From: Lactifluus volemus
Lineage: Eukaryota > Basidiomycota > Agaricomycetes > Russulales > Russulaceae
Assembly (NCBI GenBank): GCA_022376515.1
Contig: WTXI01000436.1
Span: 1 to 25,877, forward strand
DNA: 25,877 nucleotides
Direction of reading: 5' to 3'
The notes under the pieces are model-generated. The model was not told where the DNA came from and searched no databases. It saw nothing but the letters and a program-made list of their open reading frames with translations. The first letter of the stretch is position 1; every line of letters starts with the position of its first letter. Made by a program: the position numbers and the translations under genes. Shown here piece after piece: positions 1 to 10,431 of the stretch.

Positions 1-575
1 TAGATTTGTTGAAACAGCAGTGAGCCTTTCCCTCTTCCTTCCCTTTCGTAGCACCTTTTACGATATCTCATTCTGGATGAGCTGTGCGTAGCTCCCAGTG
101 AGGTGGCACAATATTCGACCACCTACTCGAGGAGTTTATGATCATACAAGTGATCCTATTTGACGGACGACCAGCGTTACCAGGTGAGATCCTTCGAGTG
201 GACTTCGTGGAATGGACGTATATGTCGTTATTATTAATAAATGGGACGTGCCCGACACTTATATGGAATAGTTTTACGTCTATAGAAGTAGCTGAACAGT
301 AGCTGAATGAGCCACCGCCGCCGGCTGTTGTGTCCTTCACTGGTACCGCAGCGATTCCTGTTAGTGTGAATCTCTGGAAATTTCTGAGCCTAGATGTTTC
401 CGTCACGTTGGCTTTGCGGGTTATGGCCACATGGATAGCAGTTTTGTAAAGTAATGCGGCAGTGTAGCATGTAGCGAATCTAGCGATACAACTTGAAAAA
501 ATGACGAGTACTCAAGAGCCTATCTTTAGACATAAGCAGTACTAGTAGTAGACTTGTGAGCGTTATAGTACACGC
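1..575. repeat. Duplicated 3' flank of NLR copy A
   Basis: This stretch follows the stop of the minus-strand NLR copy A. It is recognisably related, in scattered blocks, to the flank of copy B at about 9216-10431. Shared blocks include the pyrimidine-rich run near 26-60 (compare 9235-9275), the segment around 135-265 (compare 10045-10170) and the CTAGTAGTA motif just downstream of both stop codons. The duplication probably continues left of the window. No gene is supported here; the open frame on the minus strand at 68-430 has no recognisable domain. Confidence 0.6.
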
Positions 576-3500
576 TCACTTTGTAATGTGCTCTGACAGC
601 AGCTTGATCATCTCCTTATCATCTTTATCTGCAACCTCGAATGCTGTCCTACCGTCCTCATCCACCGCCCGTATATTTGCCCCGTGCTTGAGTAACAAAC
701 ATGCGACAGCGACTTTGCCTCCTGTATTACCCAGCGCAGAGTCTCATCCCTGAATGAGGCCACATGTAACGGGGTAGAACCATCGTCCTTCCGTGCGTTC
801 ACATCGGCGCCGGAGCCAAGCAATAACCGAACCACATCGAGGTGACCATGTTCCGATGCGTAGTGTAATGGGGTCTTGCCGGATGAAATTCTTAGCATTG
901 ATGTCCGCATTGTGCTGCACAAGTATCTGAACTGTCTCTAGATTTCCCCTCATAGCTGCACAATGCAGTGGAATCAAACCCCATAGGCTATCTCGGGCAT
1001 TCGTCTCCGCGCCACATTCGAGTAGCCACTGCACTAGTTCAGGCTCGCTGCCCAAGGATAGCGATTGCAGTAGAGTTGTTTCATCCTTGCCTGGAACATC
1101 GACATTTGCACCGTGTTGGTAGAGTAACTTTGCAACATGAAGGTGCTTCCCTGCCAATGCAGCCCCCAAGGTGCCACATAATATCCACCACGGACATTCA
1201 CATCTTGGTGATGCTTAACAATGAGGTGCTCCACCAAGCCATAAAGTCCACAGAGAGCGGCGTAATACAGGCAGGATCCGTTTTTTGGTCTCTCGTCTGG
1301 AGCGAAAAAGTAAAGAAGGGAATCGTTATCGGGAGGAGTGTCTGTGTCGTGGTATTGAAGCCACATCGAAAAATGGAGTTTGTTTGGGTCAAAGAGAAGT
1401 TCCATCCCTTCCGAAACACGCGACGACACATTCTTGAACTGGACATGATTGGCCCAGTATCGAGAGGCGTAATTAGCCAATGGAAAGAGGTCATCGACGT
1501 TATCTTCACCCTCGTTTCTATATTCACTCTTGGTGTTATCTTCGTGGAGATCCTCGTGCACAGGCAAACGCAGCAAGACACCTAAGCAAGATTGTGCGAG
1601 GATCGTATGCGCGGGCTCCAGGGAAATCTGATAGCGGGAGACATCCGGACTTGAGTCGCAAGACGGGGCGAGGTCAGGAACTCCTTCACGGAGAAATGCG
1701 AGAATTGAACGATTCGTGATTCGCCTGTGTCGACAATGGCGATCAAACTGGAACATGCTGCCTGAAGAGCTTCTTCTTGATCCTCCCACCGCCAGTCTGG
1801 GTTCAATTGTGGAATCCCATCACCACTGTCGAAATTCACCGCGAGAACTTCTGCGAGCTCCTCGACACGAAGTGGTCGGACAGCCACCACGAGGCATTGG
1901 AGAAGACGATAAACGTCCCCACGGTTCGCGCTCTTGACTCCCTTCAGGACACGTAGATACGTCTCGTCTAGAGATTCGGGCAATTCGCCGAGGACACGCT
2001 CAACATTGCGTGCAAGACATTCCCTCAGCGTTTCCAGCTGACATACAACCCATCGAAACCTGAGAGTCTGTGTGAGAACACAGAATAAACAAAGACCGAC
2101 ACTCGTACATTCCGTCAGCCTTTTCAGAGAGTGCCTTGATGACCAAGTCTTTAATTTCTTGTCTCCACTTCTTCATCACCAGCTCATTGTCCGAATAAAT
2201 CACCGAGTGAACATATTCGGCAATATCTTGCTTCTGGCCATCTTCGTCATGTAGAGAGATCTTGAGACGTGCCAATTGTTGAAAGGTGTTTCGTATATCG
2301 AACTCTGGGCGACTTGTTACACATATATGCAAGTTCGGAAGGTGCAGTTCCACTAGTTCCTTCAGAAATTCCAAGACCTTTTGACGCGAGCGAGGTGCCC
2401 CAATTGACTTGGAAGTATTAGGGCATTCGTCAAGAGCGTCGATAATAAGATAGATTGGCGCTTGTCCCAGTACCCGAAACATGCTTTTTAGGCAATGTGA
2501 AAGTGCACTTTCACTGGGCTGTTGTTTACCCTTATCGTGCGTGGAGTACAAGTCGAAGAGGGCCTTGAAACAAAGATCGGATTGACCACAGAGCTGAACG
2601 AGGAGAGAAGTTTGCAAGGCGCGAATATCTTGCTTCGCAGCATCTTTAAAGTCGAAGAAAAAATACACCATGTGAGACGGCCTGGTGTCGAGGGACTGTT
2701 TGAAATCATCGACGATCGCAGAGCTGGTCGAAAATATGACTTGTTTGAAAGACAGGCAATCAGATAGCGACGCACCTAAGGATGGTTTTTCCGGATCCTG
2801 CTATCGAGTTGGGAGGAAGGATGAGCAATAGCAGCGTCACTGAACAAAGAATAAATATACCTTTTCCATGTACCCAGAATAAGGACCCAGAACCAGACGT
2901 TTTCCAATCTTGATATGTATGGCCTCGAGTGAACCATGTTGCGGTGCCATTGTGGTAAGCGTCGCGTGCCGTGTTATAATTGATGGATGGATCCGGAGGA
3001 GAGAGCCACGTTTGGAGTTTCTCTTGTAAATGGTCTCCTGTGTGGAAATTTGAGGCTCTAAACGATGACATTGAATTAGGAGTTCATGAACCTTTCAGAT
3101 CACCGACATCGCTTTCAATCTGTTGCGTCACTATAAAATACGACAATTAGCCATGAGAGCAGATGGAATACACTTTCATGTTGCGTACCATAAACGACCT
3201 GTTCCATTTTACCGTCCATGCTGTCCGCAGCTTCCAGGACTTGTACAGTGGCCGTCAGAGCCTCATCATTGGACAGTTTTTCCAACCTCGTCAGTGCACC
3301 TTCAATATCCGTTTTTCCAGTCAGCTTCTTTAAATATCTCTCTGAGAATGATCAGTCAAGTGACAGTTCTGCTTAGGGACCGACTTACTCCCCCATCCTT
3401 GTCTGATCTCCTTCGTCGCAATAGCCAGGATTCCAAGAATCTCTGCCATTATCTTTGCAATTAAGTCCTTCATCGCTTCGGTCACTCGCACTTTAATGTA

Positions 3501-4043
3501 GATCTCGAGACGTTGGAAAAAGGTTTCAATTCGATCGAAAAGATCAACGAGGGTGTCTTGGCTTGCGCCGACATCCTTGGCCGCCTACGGAGTTTATGAT
3601 CAGATTTTGACTTGATCGATCAAGGAAACCACACACCATGAGTAAGACACCTATTCCAGCGAAAATGACCTTTGCCGGTGAGAATACCTCGAGTCGGACA
3701 GTTAGAGGGCCTATCCTTGGCGAGATAAGATCCGAAGACTCACCATGCCAACACCCTGGCCAAGGGCGCCAGAAAGTGCGCATAGAACAGTAACAGTGGT
3801 ATTGAGCCATTGTTTAGAGCTTCCACCATCGTTTCGAGATTGAATGAATTGTCGAATATTGTATTGTCTGTTAAATAAGTCGAGGATGGCGCTAGGGGAG
3901 TCGCAATCTTCCAGTTGTACTATGAGCTGGTTAGCAAGAAGGTCTTTCTTCGTTTTCCGTTTGTACTTGATCAAGGCGGCATCGAAGATGGATTGGAAAT
4001 TGGAAGAGGAAGCTGAGTGTGTCGAAATGGTAGTGCGAGACAT
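576..4043 (-). pseudogene. NLR-like Goodbye-NACHT-ankyrin gene, copy A, frameshifted in the ankyrin exon
   Basis: This is a paralogue of the intact gene at 10432-13867, with the same exon plan. The start ATG at 4043-4041 opens a first exon ending at 3744 that carries the Goodbye signature (IFDAALIKYKRKTKKDL). The Walker A motif GSGKT falls in a tiny exon near 2785-2810. The Walker B motif LIIDALDEC lies in the long exon that ends near 2126. Up to there the reading frame is open. The last exon (about 2077 to 576) has four small indels relative to copy B: a 1-nt loss within 1640-1676, a 1-nt loss near 1168, a 1-nt gain near 880-890 and a 1-nt loss near 719. Ankyrin repeats are still legible in three frames. 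Copy A keeps a 14-codon linker segment (about 3189-3230) that copy B lacks. It is most likely a decaying NLR-type receptor. Some indels could be sequencing errors, although one is an insertion, unlike the pattern at the right end of the window. Confidence 0.85.
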
Positions 4044-5091
4044 AGGGACTGTTGGGAGTAGAAATTTAGCGCTGGGGGATTTCGAGTCGGTGTGTGTTGA
4101 AGCAAAGATGAGTCGGTCAACAGATCGATAGGGCCGCCGTGCCTACTGCCTCGTGTAGATACAAATGACCCGATGAGGTCGATAGGCGCTCAATGCAAAT
4201 GATCGCATACAAAGTGACAGACCATGAGAGCAGAACACAACGGTCAGTCGAGAGAAGTGATAACTTGAAGGTATTGTGCACGGTAATCGCTTTTTTTTTC
4301 TATCGTCTTCTAAACACTACTTTGCACGAACCGAGTCATGTGTTTTGCTCAGATTGGAGCCGTTCTGGCACATCTCCGTTTTCATTCGTCTATTTTATAA
4401 ATACAATAGCTGATCGACTTGGATGAGCACGCTTCACGACGACTAGACATCGAGTCAATAACCAGTGCCGCTGAGTCCTCACCGCCTGATGTTCGTCACA
4501 ATTGTGCCCGGTTCCGGCGAAGCCTCCGTCCACCTTGACGACGTGCTGTCCTTTCCTGGTCCTTCGGGCTCCCTGAAACAACCACCCAAGGGCACCTACA
4601 CCGATTTCCTACCTATCCCAGCTGGGATAGACTGACAAAGTCCCCGCACGATATAGCCGGCGGGTCATAGGTGGTGATGGTGATGGTGTGGGTACGCCAC
4701 TGGTTCCACCATAGTGGAAGAAGGCAAGGACTAACTTACATTATGGATTCTTCAGCGAGGGAGGCACTGTCACCGCAAGGGGTCAAGTTTGGGAAACCGG
4801 ACTTTACCCTTGAAGCAAAGAAAGGTCCGGCTCGGCGTATGAAGGAAGGCAGCTGTCTCTTGTGCGGGAGGAATGTAGAGTACGCGGACTGTCGTGCGAA
4901 ACAGAGGCAAAGACGACGGCGATTATATGAAAAAAAAAAAGTGGAGAAAGGTATGAAAAAAGAAGTGAGATAGAAGACGAGCGTGGGAGACTACAGTCAT
5001 GTTTACCTGCAGCCAATACGGCTGGTAAGCCAGCGGGTAATGGGATATTCGCGCAGGGCGGTGGTGGGTATTCCTGTATTCGTAGGCGCTG
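4044..5091. other. Intergenic DNA upstream of NLR copy A
   Basis: The first part, to about 4260, resembles the region upstream of copy B (13868-14100): shared blocks include GCCTCGTGTA and CATACAAAGTGACA, so the duplication covers the promoter side too. The rest shows a GGTGAT-type simple repeat near 4669-4685, an 18-bp perfect palindrome at 4613-4630 and an A-rich run near 4928-4968. Open frames on both strands, such as a Lys/Arg-rich one at 4671-4973, show no domain I recognise. I call no gene. Confidence 0.5.
4613..4630. repeat. 18-bp perfect palindrome
   Basis: CTATCCCAGCTGGGATAG equals its own reverse complement over all 18 bases, with no spacer. It could be a protein-binding dyad or a chance event. 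Roughly 0.1 such palindromes are expected per window of this length in random DNA, so it is only mildly unusual. No gene abuts it. Confidence 0.6.
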
Positions 5092-5105
5092 GAAGACTTG
5101 GAATT
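5092..5105. repeat. Left target-site duplication of the LINE
   Basis: GAAGACTTGGAATT here is repeated exactly at 7961-7974, directly after the poly-A tail. A perfect 14-bp direct repeat flanking the element is the footprint of target-primed reverse transcription. It fixes the 5' junction of the insertion at 5105/5106. Confidence 0.95.
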
Positions 5106-7960
5106 CCGCTGCCTAGCAGCCCATTTCTTCAAACAGGCCCCCCCTCCTGTCCCTGATTTCTTCCCAGATGACCCACCCCCCATACCCACGCGTCCCTTCT
5201 TACCCATCTCTACAGGTGAAATCCAAGCAGCCCTCCTCCCCACCTCAAACAAGTCTGTCCCGGGCTTATCAGGACATGGGTGGCGTCTGATCAAATGGGC
5301 ATGGAAAGCAGATGGTAAGCGCCTCCGTGACCTCCTTGACGCCTGCCTCCGGTCAGGCCATCACCCAACACCCTGGAAAGTTGCAGCCATTGCGGTCGTC
5401 CCCAAACCTAACCGCACTGACCCCACGCTGCCCAAGAATTACCGACCCATTGCTCTCCTTGACACGCTAGGTAAGCTGCTTGAAAAGGTTATTGCTAAAC
5501 GCATCTATTACGACATCGCAACCTACTCCCTCATCCCCACCAACCAATTTGGTGGACGCGATGCCAGCTCCACCACCGACGCCGGTCTCACACTCACCCA
5601 CGACATCGCAGCGGCTTGGAACAACAACCTCGTGTGCGCCGCCCTCCTCTTCGACATCCAAGGTTTTTTCGACAACATCAACCACCGCCGCCTCATCCAG
5701 ATTTTCCGCTCACTGGGTTTTCCACTTGAACTCTCCGCTTGGCTGACCTCTTTCCTCTCAGACCGCTCAGTCAAACTCCGTTTTAACAAGTTCACTTCTG
5801 ACCCTATCTCCATCATGGTAGGCGCTCCACAGGGGTCCCCCATCTCACCAGTTCTCTCCATCATCTACACTTTCCCTCTCCTGCTCAAAATGAGGAACTG
5901 GTCCAACACCAGCCTCTCCATGTACGTCGATGACGGCCTCATCTTTGCATGTGGCGCGTCTTATGACGCTGTTGACTGTCGTCTCCGCTCGGCTTATGCG
6001 GAGTGCGAAGAATGGCTCACCCGTTCGGGTCTCGGCATCGAGCCCGACAAGACAGAACTCATATATTTTGCCAAGCCGCGCTCTACAGCAGATCGCCCCG
6101 CTTACATCCACCTTCCCCTTCTCTCCCACTCCACCTATTTTAGGGTAAATGCTACTAATTGTGTACACTACTTAGGCTTCCACATCGACTTCAAGCTCCA
6201 GTGGAAACAACACATTTCCATAATCGTCAACCGGGTCAAATCATCACTCAAGTCCCTTCAGCTCCTCGGCAACTCAGTCCGAGGTTTAGATTTCGCTCGA
6301 TGGCGTCTGGCCTACCATGCCATCTGCCTACCGATACTCATGTACGGCGTGCAGCTGTGGTACAAAGGTCAGGTCGGCCTAGTCAAGCAACTCCAAACAG
6401 CCCAAAACGAAGCCATCCGGATCATTACAGGTGCTTTCAGGACCGCCCCGCGCGCCCCCCTGCACCAACTGATGGCCATCTACCCCATTGACATCCGCAT
6501 CAAACTACTGATGAAAAATTCTGCCCTCAGACTGTATCGCCTCCCCAGAAACAGCCAACCCCTCAAGCGCCTTGGCGCCGACTGGAGTTCCCACTCCGAG
6601 AACGACCTCCCCCTTCCATGCACAGCTCCGCGCCACCGCATCACCCACTCACAGCTCACCGCTCTAGCGCATCTCGTCCCGTCACTAGGCCCTCGCCTCC
6701 GCCCCCACGCCCTCGCCCCCTGGCAGCTCCGCTGCTGGGACGATCGGCTCACCCAAGACCCTCAGGTCCGTAGGGGCGACGACCGCAAAACATGGGTTAC
6801 TGCCCTCCAATCTGATCTAAGTCCTGACACGGACTCCTTCCTTGTCATCTACTGTCGAGGTGCACTCACAAATTTCGACAGAGACGACAACACCCCCATC
6901 GGCGTTGCGGCAGCAGTAGTATACAGGAGCGGCCGCGAACTCCACCACTCCGAACGACCACTAGGCAAAACGGTGGCCACACTCGACACCGACTTAGCGG
7001 CGCTTGACACGGGCCTCACTCTAGCCCAAACTCTGATGTCCAACGCCCGCATCACACGCGTGACACTTCTTTCTTCAAATCCCACTGCCATTACCACAAT
7101 CCTTAACCCCAGCCCACATTCGGGCCAACCACACTCTCTCTCGTTCAGACACACAGCTGACAACCTCCTCTCCCTTCACAGAAACCTAACAATTCGAATT
7201 GTCTGGGCCCCCCAAGACCGGGCACTCCCCGGCTTCGCGCGGGCCAGACACCTCACCAACCTGATGGCCACACGCCCCCTTCCTCCCAACCACCGCGAAC
7301 CACACTCGATCAGCTACCAGCAACAGACAGCCAAAGCGGATGCCCTCGACATGTGGGGTGACCGCTGGCTGAACGACGACCGCCGATCTCAAGCATACGT
7401 CGCGTTACCCACCCCCCCTACAGGCAAACTCCCGCCCGTCATTCAAGGCTCGAGAGGCTCCGAACGAGCCGTCTTCTCTACGCTGATTCGCTTCATCACG
7501 GGCCACGCCTTTATTGGCTCATACACCGCCCGCTTCCGCCCCGACCTGCCCACCGGCTGCCCATGTGGAGCCCCCCTCCAAACGGTAGATCACATCATCT
7601 CCGTGTGCCCATTATACACCGAAGCCCGTCGAGACATCCTACAACCCATCGACCGGGACTCCGCTCTGCCTGTCCTCCTCAGCTCCCCCCAAGGTGGCGC
7701 AGCGCTCTGCCGCTTCATCCAGACCACCCGTGCTTGCATGCTCCCCAGACAAACCTGGGACCCAGGTTAACACCCCACACCTGCAGTCCCCGCTAATATA
7801 CCCTTCCCACCTCCTATCGCCACGCTTCCGTCTAGTTAAACTGTTTACTCCCCTTTCTTCCATACCACCGCCTGTACCATTCCCGTAGTTCGGGGTCCGC
7901 GTCTTTGTCATAGTCACATGTTGCGGTATACAAATGCAGACTTAAAAAAAAAAAAAAAAA
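5106..7960 (+). mobile_element. 5'-truncated non-LTR (LINE) retrotransposon, Tad1/I-like
   Basis: The element is 2,855 bp long and bounded by a 14-bp target-site duplication. It ends in 17 adenines (7944-7960) and has no long terminal repeats. It holds one open frame with reverse transcriptase, RNase H-like and C-terminal zinc-knuckle regions. The endonuclease that LINEs of this type encode upstream of the reverse transcriptase is missing because the element is truncated at the 5' junction, as is common for LINE copies. The frame is open to its natural stop and the flanking repeats are identical, so insertion was fairly recent. It landed between the two NLR paralogues and breaks no recognisable gene. 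The 3' untranslated part is 7771-7943. Placement in the Tad1 group is inferred from overall similarity of the motifs, not from a tree. Confidence 0.93.
5107..7770 (+). CDS. LINE polyprotein, 5'-partial: reverse transcriptase, RNase H-like, zinc knuckle
   Basis: About 887 residues belong to the element; the first codons of the open frame come from host flank, so the N terminus is missing. The pre-RT segment is followed by NYRPIALLDTLGKLLEKVIA, typical of LINE reverse transcriptases. RT motif A is FDIQGFFDNI (Asp codon at 5653), then GAPQGSPISP, and the catalytic box is YVDD (5923-5934). The RT catalytic residues are therefore present. An RNase H-like fold follows (about 6838-7270), but its acids are replaced: YCRGA for YTDGS (Arg codon 6856), TDL for AEL (Asp codon 6991), SSN for SDN (Ser codon 7075) and ARAR for ERAD (Arg codon 7246). 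The C terminus has a C-x-C-x8-H-x4-C knuckle (Cys codons 7558, 7564 and 7606; His codon 7591). The copy lacks the endonuclease and so is probably not autonomous. Confidence 0.92.
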   Translation, partial: RCLAAHFFKQAPPPVPDFFPDDPPPIPTRPFLPISTGEIQAALLPTSNKSVPGLSGHGWRLIKWAWKADGKRLRDLLDACLRSGHHPTPWKVAAIAVVPKPNRTDPTLPKNYRPIALLDTLGKLLEKVIAKRIYYDIATYSLIPTNQFGGRDASSTTDAGLTLTHDIAAAWNNNLVCAALLFDIQGFFDNINHRRLIQIFRSLGFPLELSAWLTSFLSDRSVKLRFNKFTSDPISIMVGAPQGSPISPVLSIIYTFPLLLKMRNWSNTSLSMYVDDGLIFACGASYDAVDCRLRSAYAECEEWLTRSGLGIEPDKTELIYFAKPRSTADRPAYIHLPLLSHSTYFRVNATNCVHYLGFHIDFKLQWKQHISIIVNRVKSSLKSLQLLGNSVRGLDFARWRLAYHAICLPILMYGVQLWYKGQVGLVKQLQTAQNEAIRIITGAFRTAPRAPLHQLMAIYPIDIRIKLLMKNSALRLYRLPRNSQPLKRLGADWSSHSENDLPLPCTAPRHRITHSQLTALAHLVPSLGPRLRPHALAPWQLRCWDDRLTQDPQVRRGDDRKTWVTALQSDLSPDTDSFLVIYCRGALTNFDRDDNTPIGVAAAVVYRSGRELHHSERPLGKTVATLDTDLAALDTGLTLAQTLMSNARITRVTLLSSNPTAITTILNPSPHSGQPHSLSFRHTADNLLSLHRNLTIRIVWAPQDRALPGFARARHLTNLMATRPLPPNHREPHSISYQQQTAKADALDMWGDRWLNDDRRSQAYVALPTPPTGKLPPVIQGSRGSERAVFSTLIRFITGHAFIGSYTARFRPDLPTGCPCGAPLQTVDHIISVCPLYTEARRDILQPIDRDSALPVLLSSPQGGAALCRFIQTTRACMLPRQTWDPG

Positions 7961-7974
7961 GAAGACTTGGAATT
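7961..7974. repeat. Right target-site duplication of the LINE
   Basis: This is an exact copy of 5092-5105, immediately after the 17-A tail. With the left copy it shows that the empty site read straight from the flank ending at 5105 into the flank starting at 7975. Confidence 0.95.
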
Positions 7975-9215
7975 AAAGGTGGTGATGTGGACAAGTCACA
8001 AGGAATCGATCTACCGCCACCGCCTGCCCCACTAAGGAACCCGAGAGAACGTGCTAGTGGCATTGGCTAGTGGTACAAGGAGATATAGTTGGTGATACAG
8101 TATAGTATCCCACCATGGTACGGCACTACGATGATATCATTCTGTCTCTATGCCTCGCAACTGTTACCCTATTTCACTCTATTGTTACAGTATTATTCCC
8201 TGGCGTGTGGCTTGTGATCTTGCCAGTGGCCACACAGTTCATCGTGCTCTCAACCTCTGCAAGTCCGGGCCCGATACGGCGCAGCTAACCAATTTCGAAT
8301 TCTTCAGCAGCGCGTTCAAGTAGTTTACGGTCAGCATCGAGGGCTGGTCCGTCGTTGGGACGTACATTGGGAGAAGTGCAAGGGGTCCGGGTGAGCTCAT
8401 TTTGTGTTCTTCACTAGTTACTACTAGTAGTTACCGCTCGCTCCCCTCCCCGCCCTTTGCTTGACATCCTTCCTGTTTTTAGCAGTCGTTCCACTCGCCA
8501 ACGTCTATTTGTGACTTTCTACAGTACATCAAGAATTCATTGGGCCACCCCAGACGCGAGCCCTACACTTGCTCCGGGTCGATGACGTCCACCTGGCACG
8601 TATCAAACCCACTAGTAACTCTACCTCGAAGACTCATCCCTCTGCAGCCCTTCGCAAAATAAATCATTCGTGTCTCTCTCTTCATCTGCGCCATTCCCTC
8701 TGCGATCCATGTCATCACCCGTCGACGATCTTCCTCCACGCGACGCTTTGCTCCCCCAAGTTCGAGTTCCCAACACCAGCTGACCCCCGATAACAGGAGT
8801 GGCAGCACTCTCGTGGACCTTTCGGCATCGATACACACCACTCACGCTGGTTCCAAATCGGCTTCCAACATCCTGTCGTCGAAGCGAGGCCGATACGTGT
8901 TCACCGAGGACTGTACCCATATGCGGCATCTACGACTCGCCGCCTAGAGTCCATGGGAGTCCATACAGCGAATAGCTCACTCTCCCGAATCCTTGAACGC
9001 AGGTCGGTGGGTTCCTCTGAGTTCGAATTTTGGATCTGATTCGTTCCCCTAGTCATGTTGACTTAGCTATTTCGTAACTCAACACACCGCTGGCTCTGTT
9101 ATATCAACATGCCGATGAGCCAGTTGTGTTCTTGACCACCCGCTCGAAGGAATTGCGCTCTCATCCGAGGGAGGCCGCTCTACCCAGATGAAAATTAACC
9201 AAAGCGGACGCTGGC
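7975..9215. other. Intergenic DNA between the LINE and the copy B flank
   Basis: No gene with a recognisable domain is seen on either strand. The most notable item is a 57-codon open frame at 8115-8288 (+) with a CCACC context before its ATG and a hydrophobic product (LFPGVWLVILPVATQFIVL is the core). It has no known family and could be chance. A pyrimidine-rich block near 8440-8480 faintly resembles blocks at 26-60 and 9235-9275. Confidence 0.4.
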
Positions 9216-10431
9216 GTATTCGAAACAGCGGTGAGTCTTTCTTTCTTCCCTCACCCCTTGTCTGACACCTTTATTGAGCTGAGCCTGAGCGTGGCGATTG
9301 ACGAAGCTTTTCTCTGGCCAGTTTATAGAAGTAGATGAAGAAGTCGCGTTCCTATCGCGGTTTCCCTCATGTCCACGCCCTCTTCACCCTCTATCCGTTC
9401 GTGGTCACTTATCTAGTGGCACTTCTCGACGATGTCTCCGTTCTGCAGAGGGTATGTGATCCCAGTAAGGTGGTCACCACCCGCTCGGGCCGCTGATCGG
9501 CCCGGTCATGCCACTGGATAGTGGGACGCCTTGTGAACTCGATGTTTTTTGTCCGTGTCTAGCATCCTTGTGCCTTTCTCACTCTTATTATTGCCTCCCC
9601 ACTAAAAATGGACTATCACGAATCACAGTTGTCCACTGGCTTGGTATTCAATACCTCTTGTGCCGCTTCCAAAGCCTTGCGTTACCAGAGCAGGGACTGA
9701 CTGCAGACACCCTCGTAGGTTTCTCACTTCTCTGCTCGTTTCTTATTTGTTTGGCTGACGGACTGCGGGAATTAGATTTTCCCTGAGCTGACTCGGACTA
9801 CGTACACTCGCGATACTGCATTTGAGAGGTGGCGACAAGGCCAATTGAAGTCTTTCGTGGAAATTCAACAGGCCATCTACGCTCGTTCATAGACACTGTT
9901 CTTACCTGGACGCGAACCGCAAGTGTTGGGGCCTGATAGCTACTTCGAAATTGGGTTCTTCTGAGTCCCCTCATAGACCATGATGTATGTACAAATGGGG
10001 TAACGAGCTGATAGAATTTGCGACTTTTGCAAGAACCCAATGGCTTATGAGCATATAAGTGATCCTTAATCACAAAAAAGATGGGATGATCAGCGTGACC
10101 AGCCAGGACAGCTTGACTTTGTGGAATGGAGTCATTAGATGGGACGTGTCCGACACTTAGATGAAATATGAGACTGACTATTCTCCTCGGCGGGACCGCC
10201 GCTGGCTGCTGTGACACCTAGCAAATCTTCTGTATCGCAGCGATTCTTGCCAGTGCCAAATTCTCAGGTTAGATGTTGTCTTGGCTTTGTGGATTCGACC
10301 TCACGAATAACAAATATGTACTAGTAAGGCAGTACTGTAGAGTAGCGTGTAGCAATACAAAAATCACGTCCTATCTGAGACACAAGCAACACTAGTAGTA
10401 CAAGTAGACGTGTGAGCGCTATAATATACAC
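9216..10431. repeat. Duplicated 3' flank of NLR copy B, with extra segments
   Basis: The sequence is related to 1-575 in blocks: GAAACAGCGGTGAG at 9222 onward (compare 11-25), the stretch at 9430-9485 (compare 60-118) and 10045-10430 (compare 135-575). Copy B carries about 150 bp (near 9275-9430) and about 540 bp (near 9490-10040) that copy A lacks. The 540-bp piece begins beside a GC-rich hairpin, GGGCCG-CTGAT-CGGCCC (9487-9503). I could not find clean terminal or target-site repeats, so whether these are insertions in B or deletions in A is open. The open frame at 9508-9786 (+) has no recognisable domain. Confidence 0.55.

Noticed and set aside
4671..4973. 100-codon Lys/Arg-rich open frame ending in an A-rich run
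   Set aside because: The start is in a GGTGAT simple repeat and the end in low-complexity A-rich DNA. A CxxC pair is present but no known zinc-finger spacing.
9508..9786. 92-codon Cys/Leu-rich open frame
   Set aside because: It lies in a segment absent from the copy A flank, has no domain, no promoter signs and no conserved counterpart.
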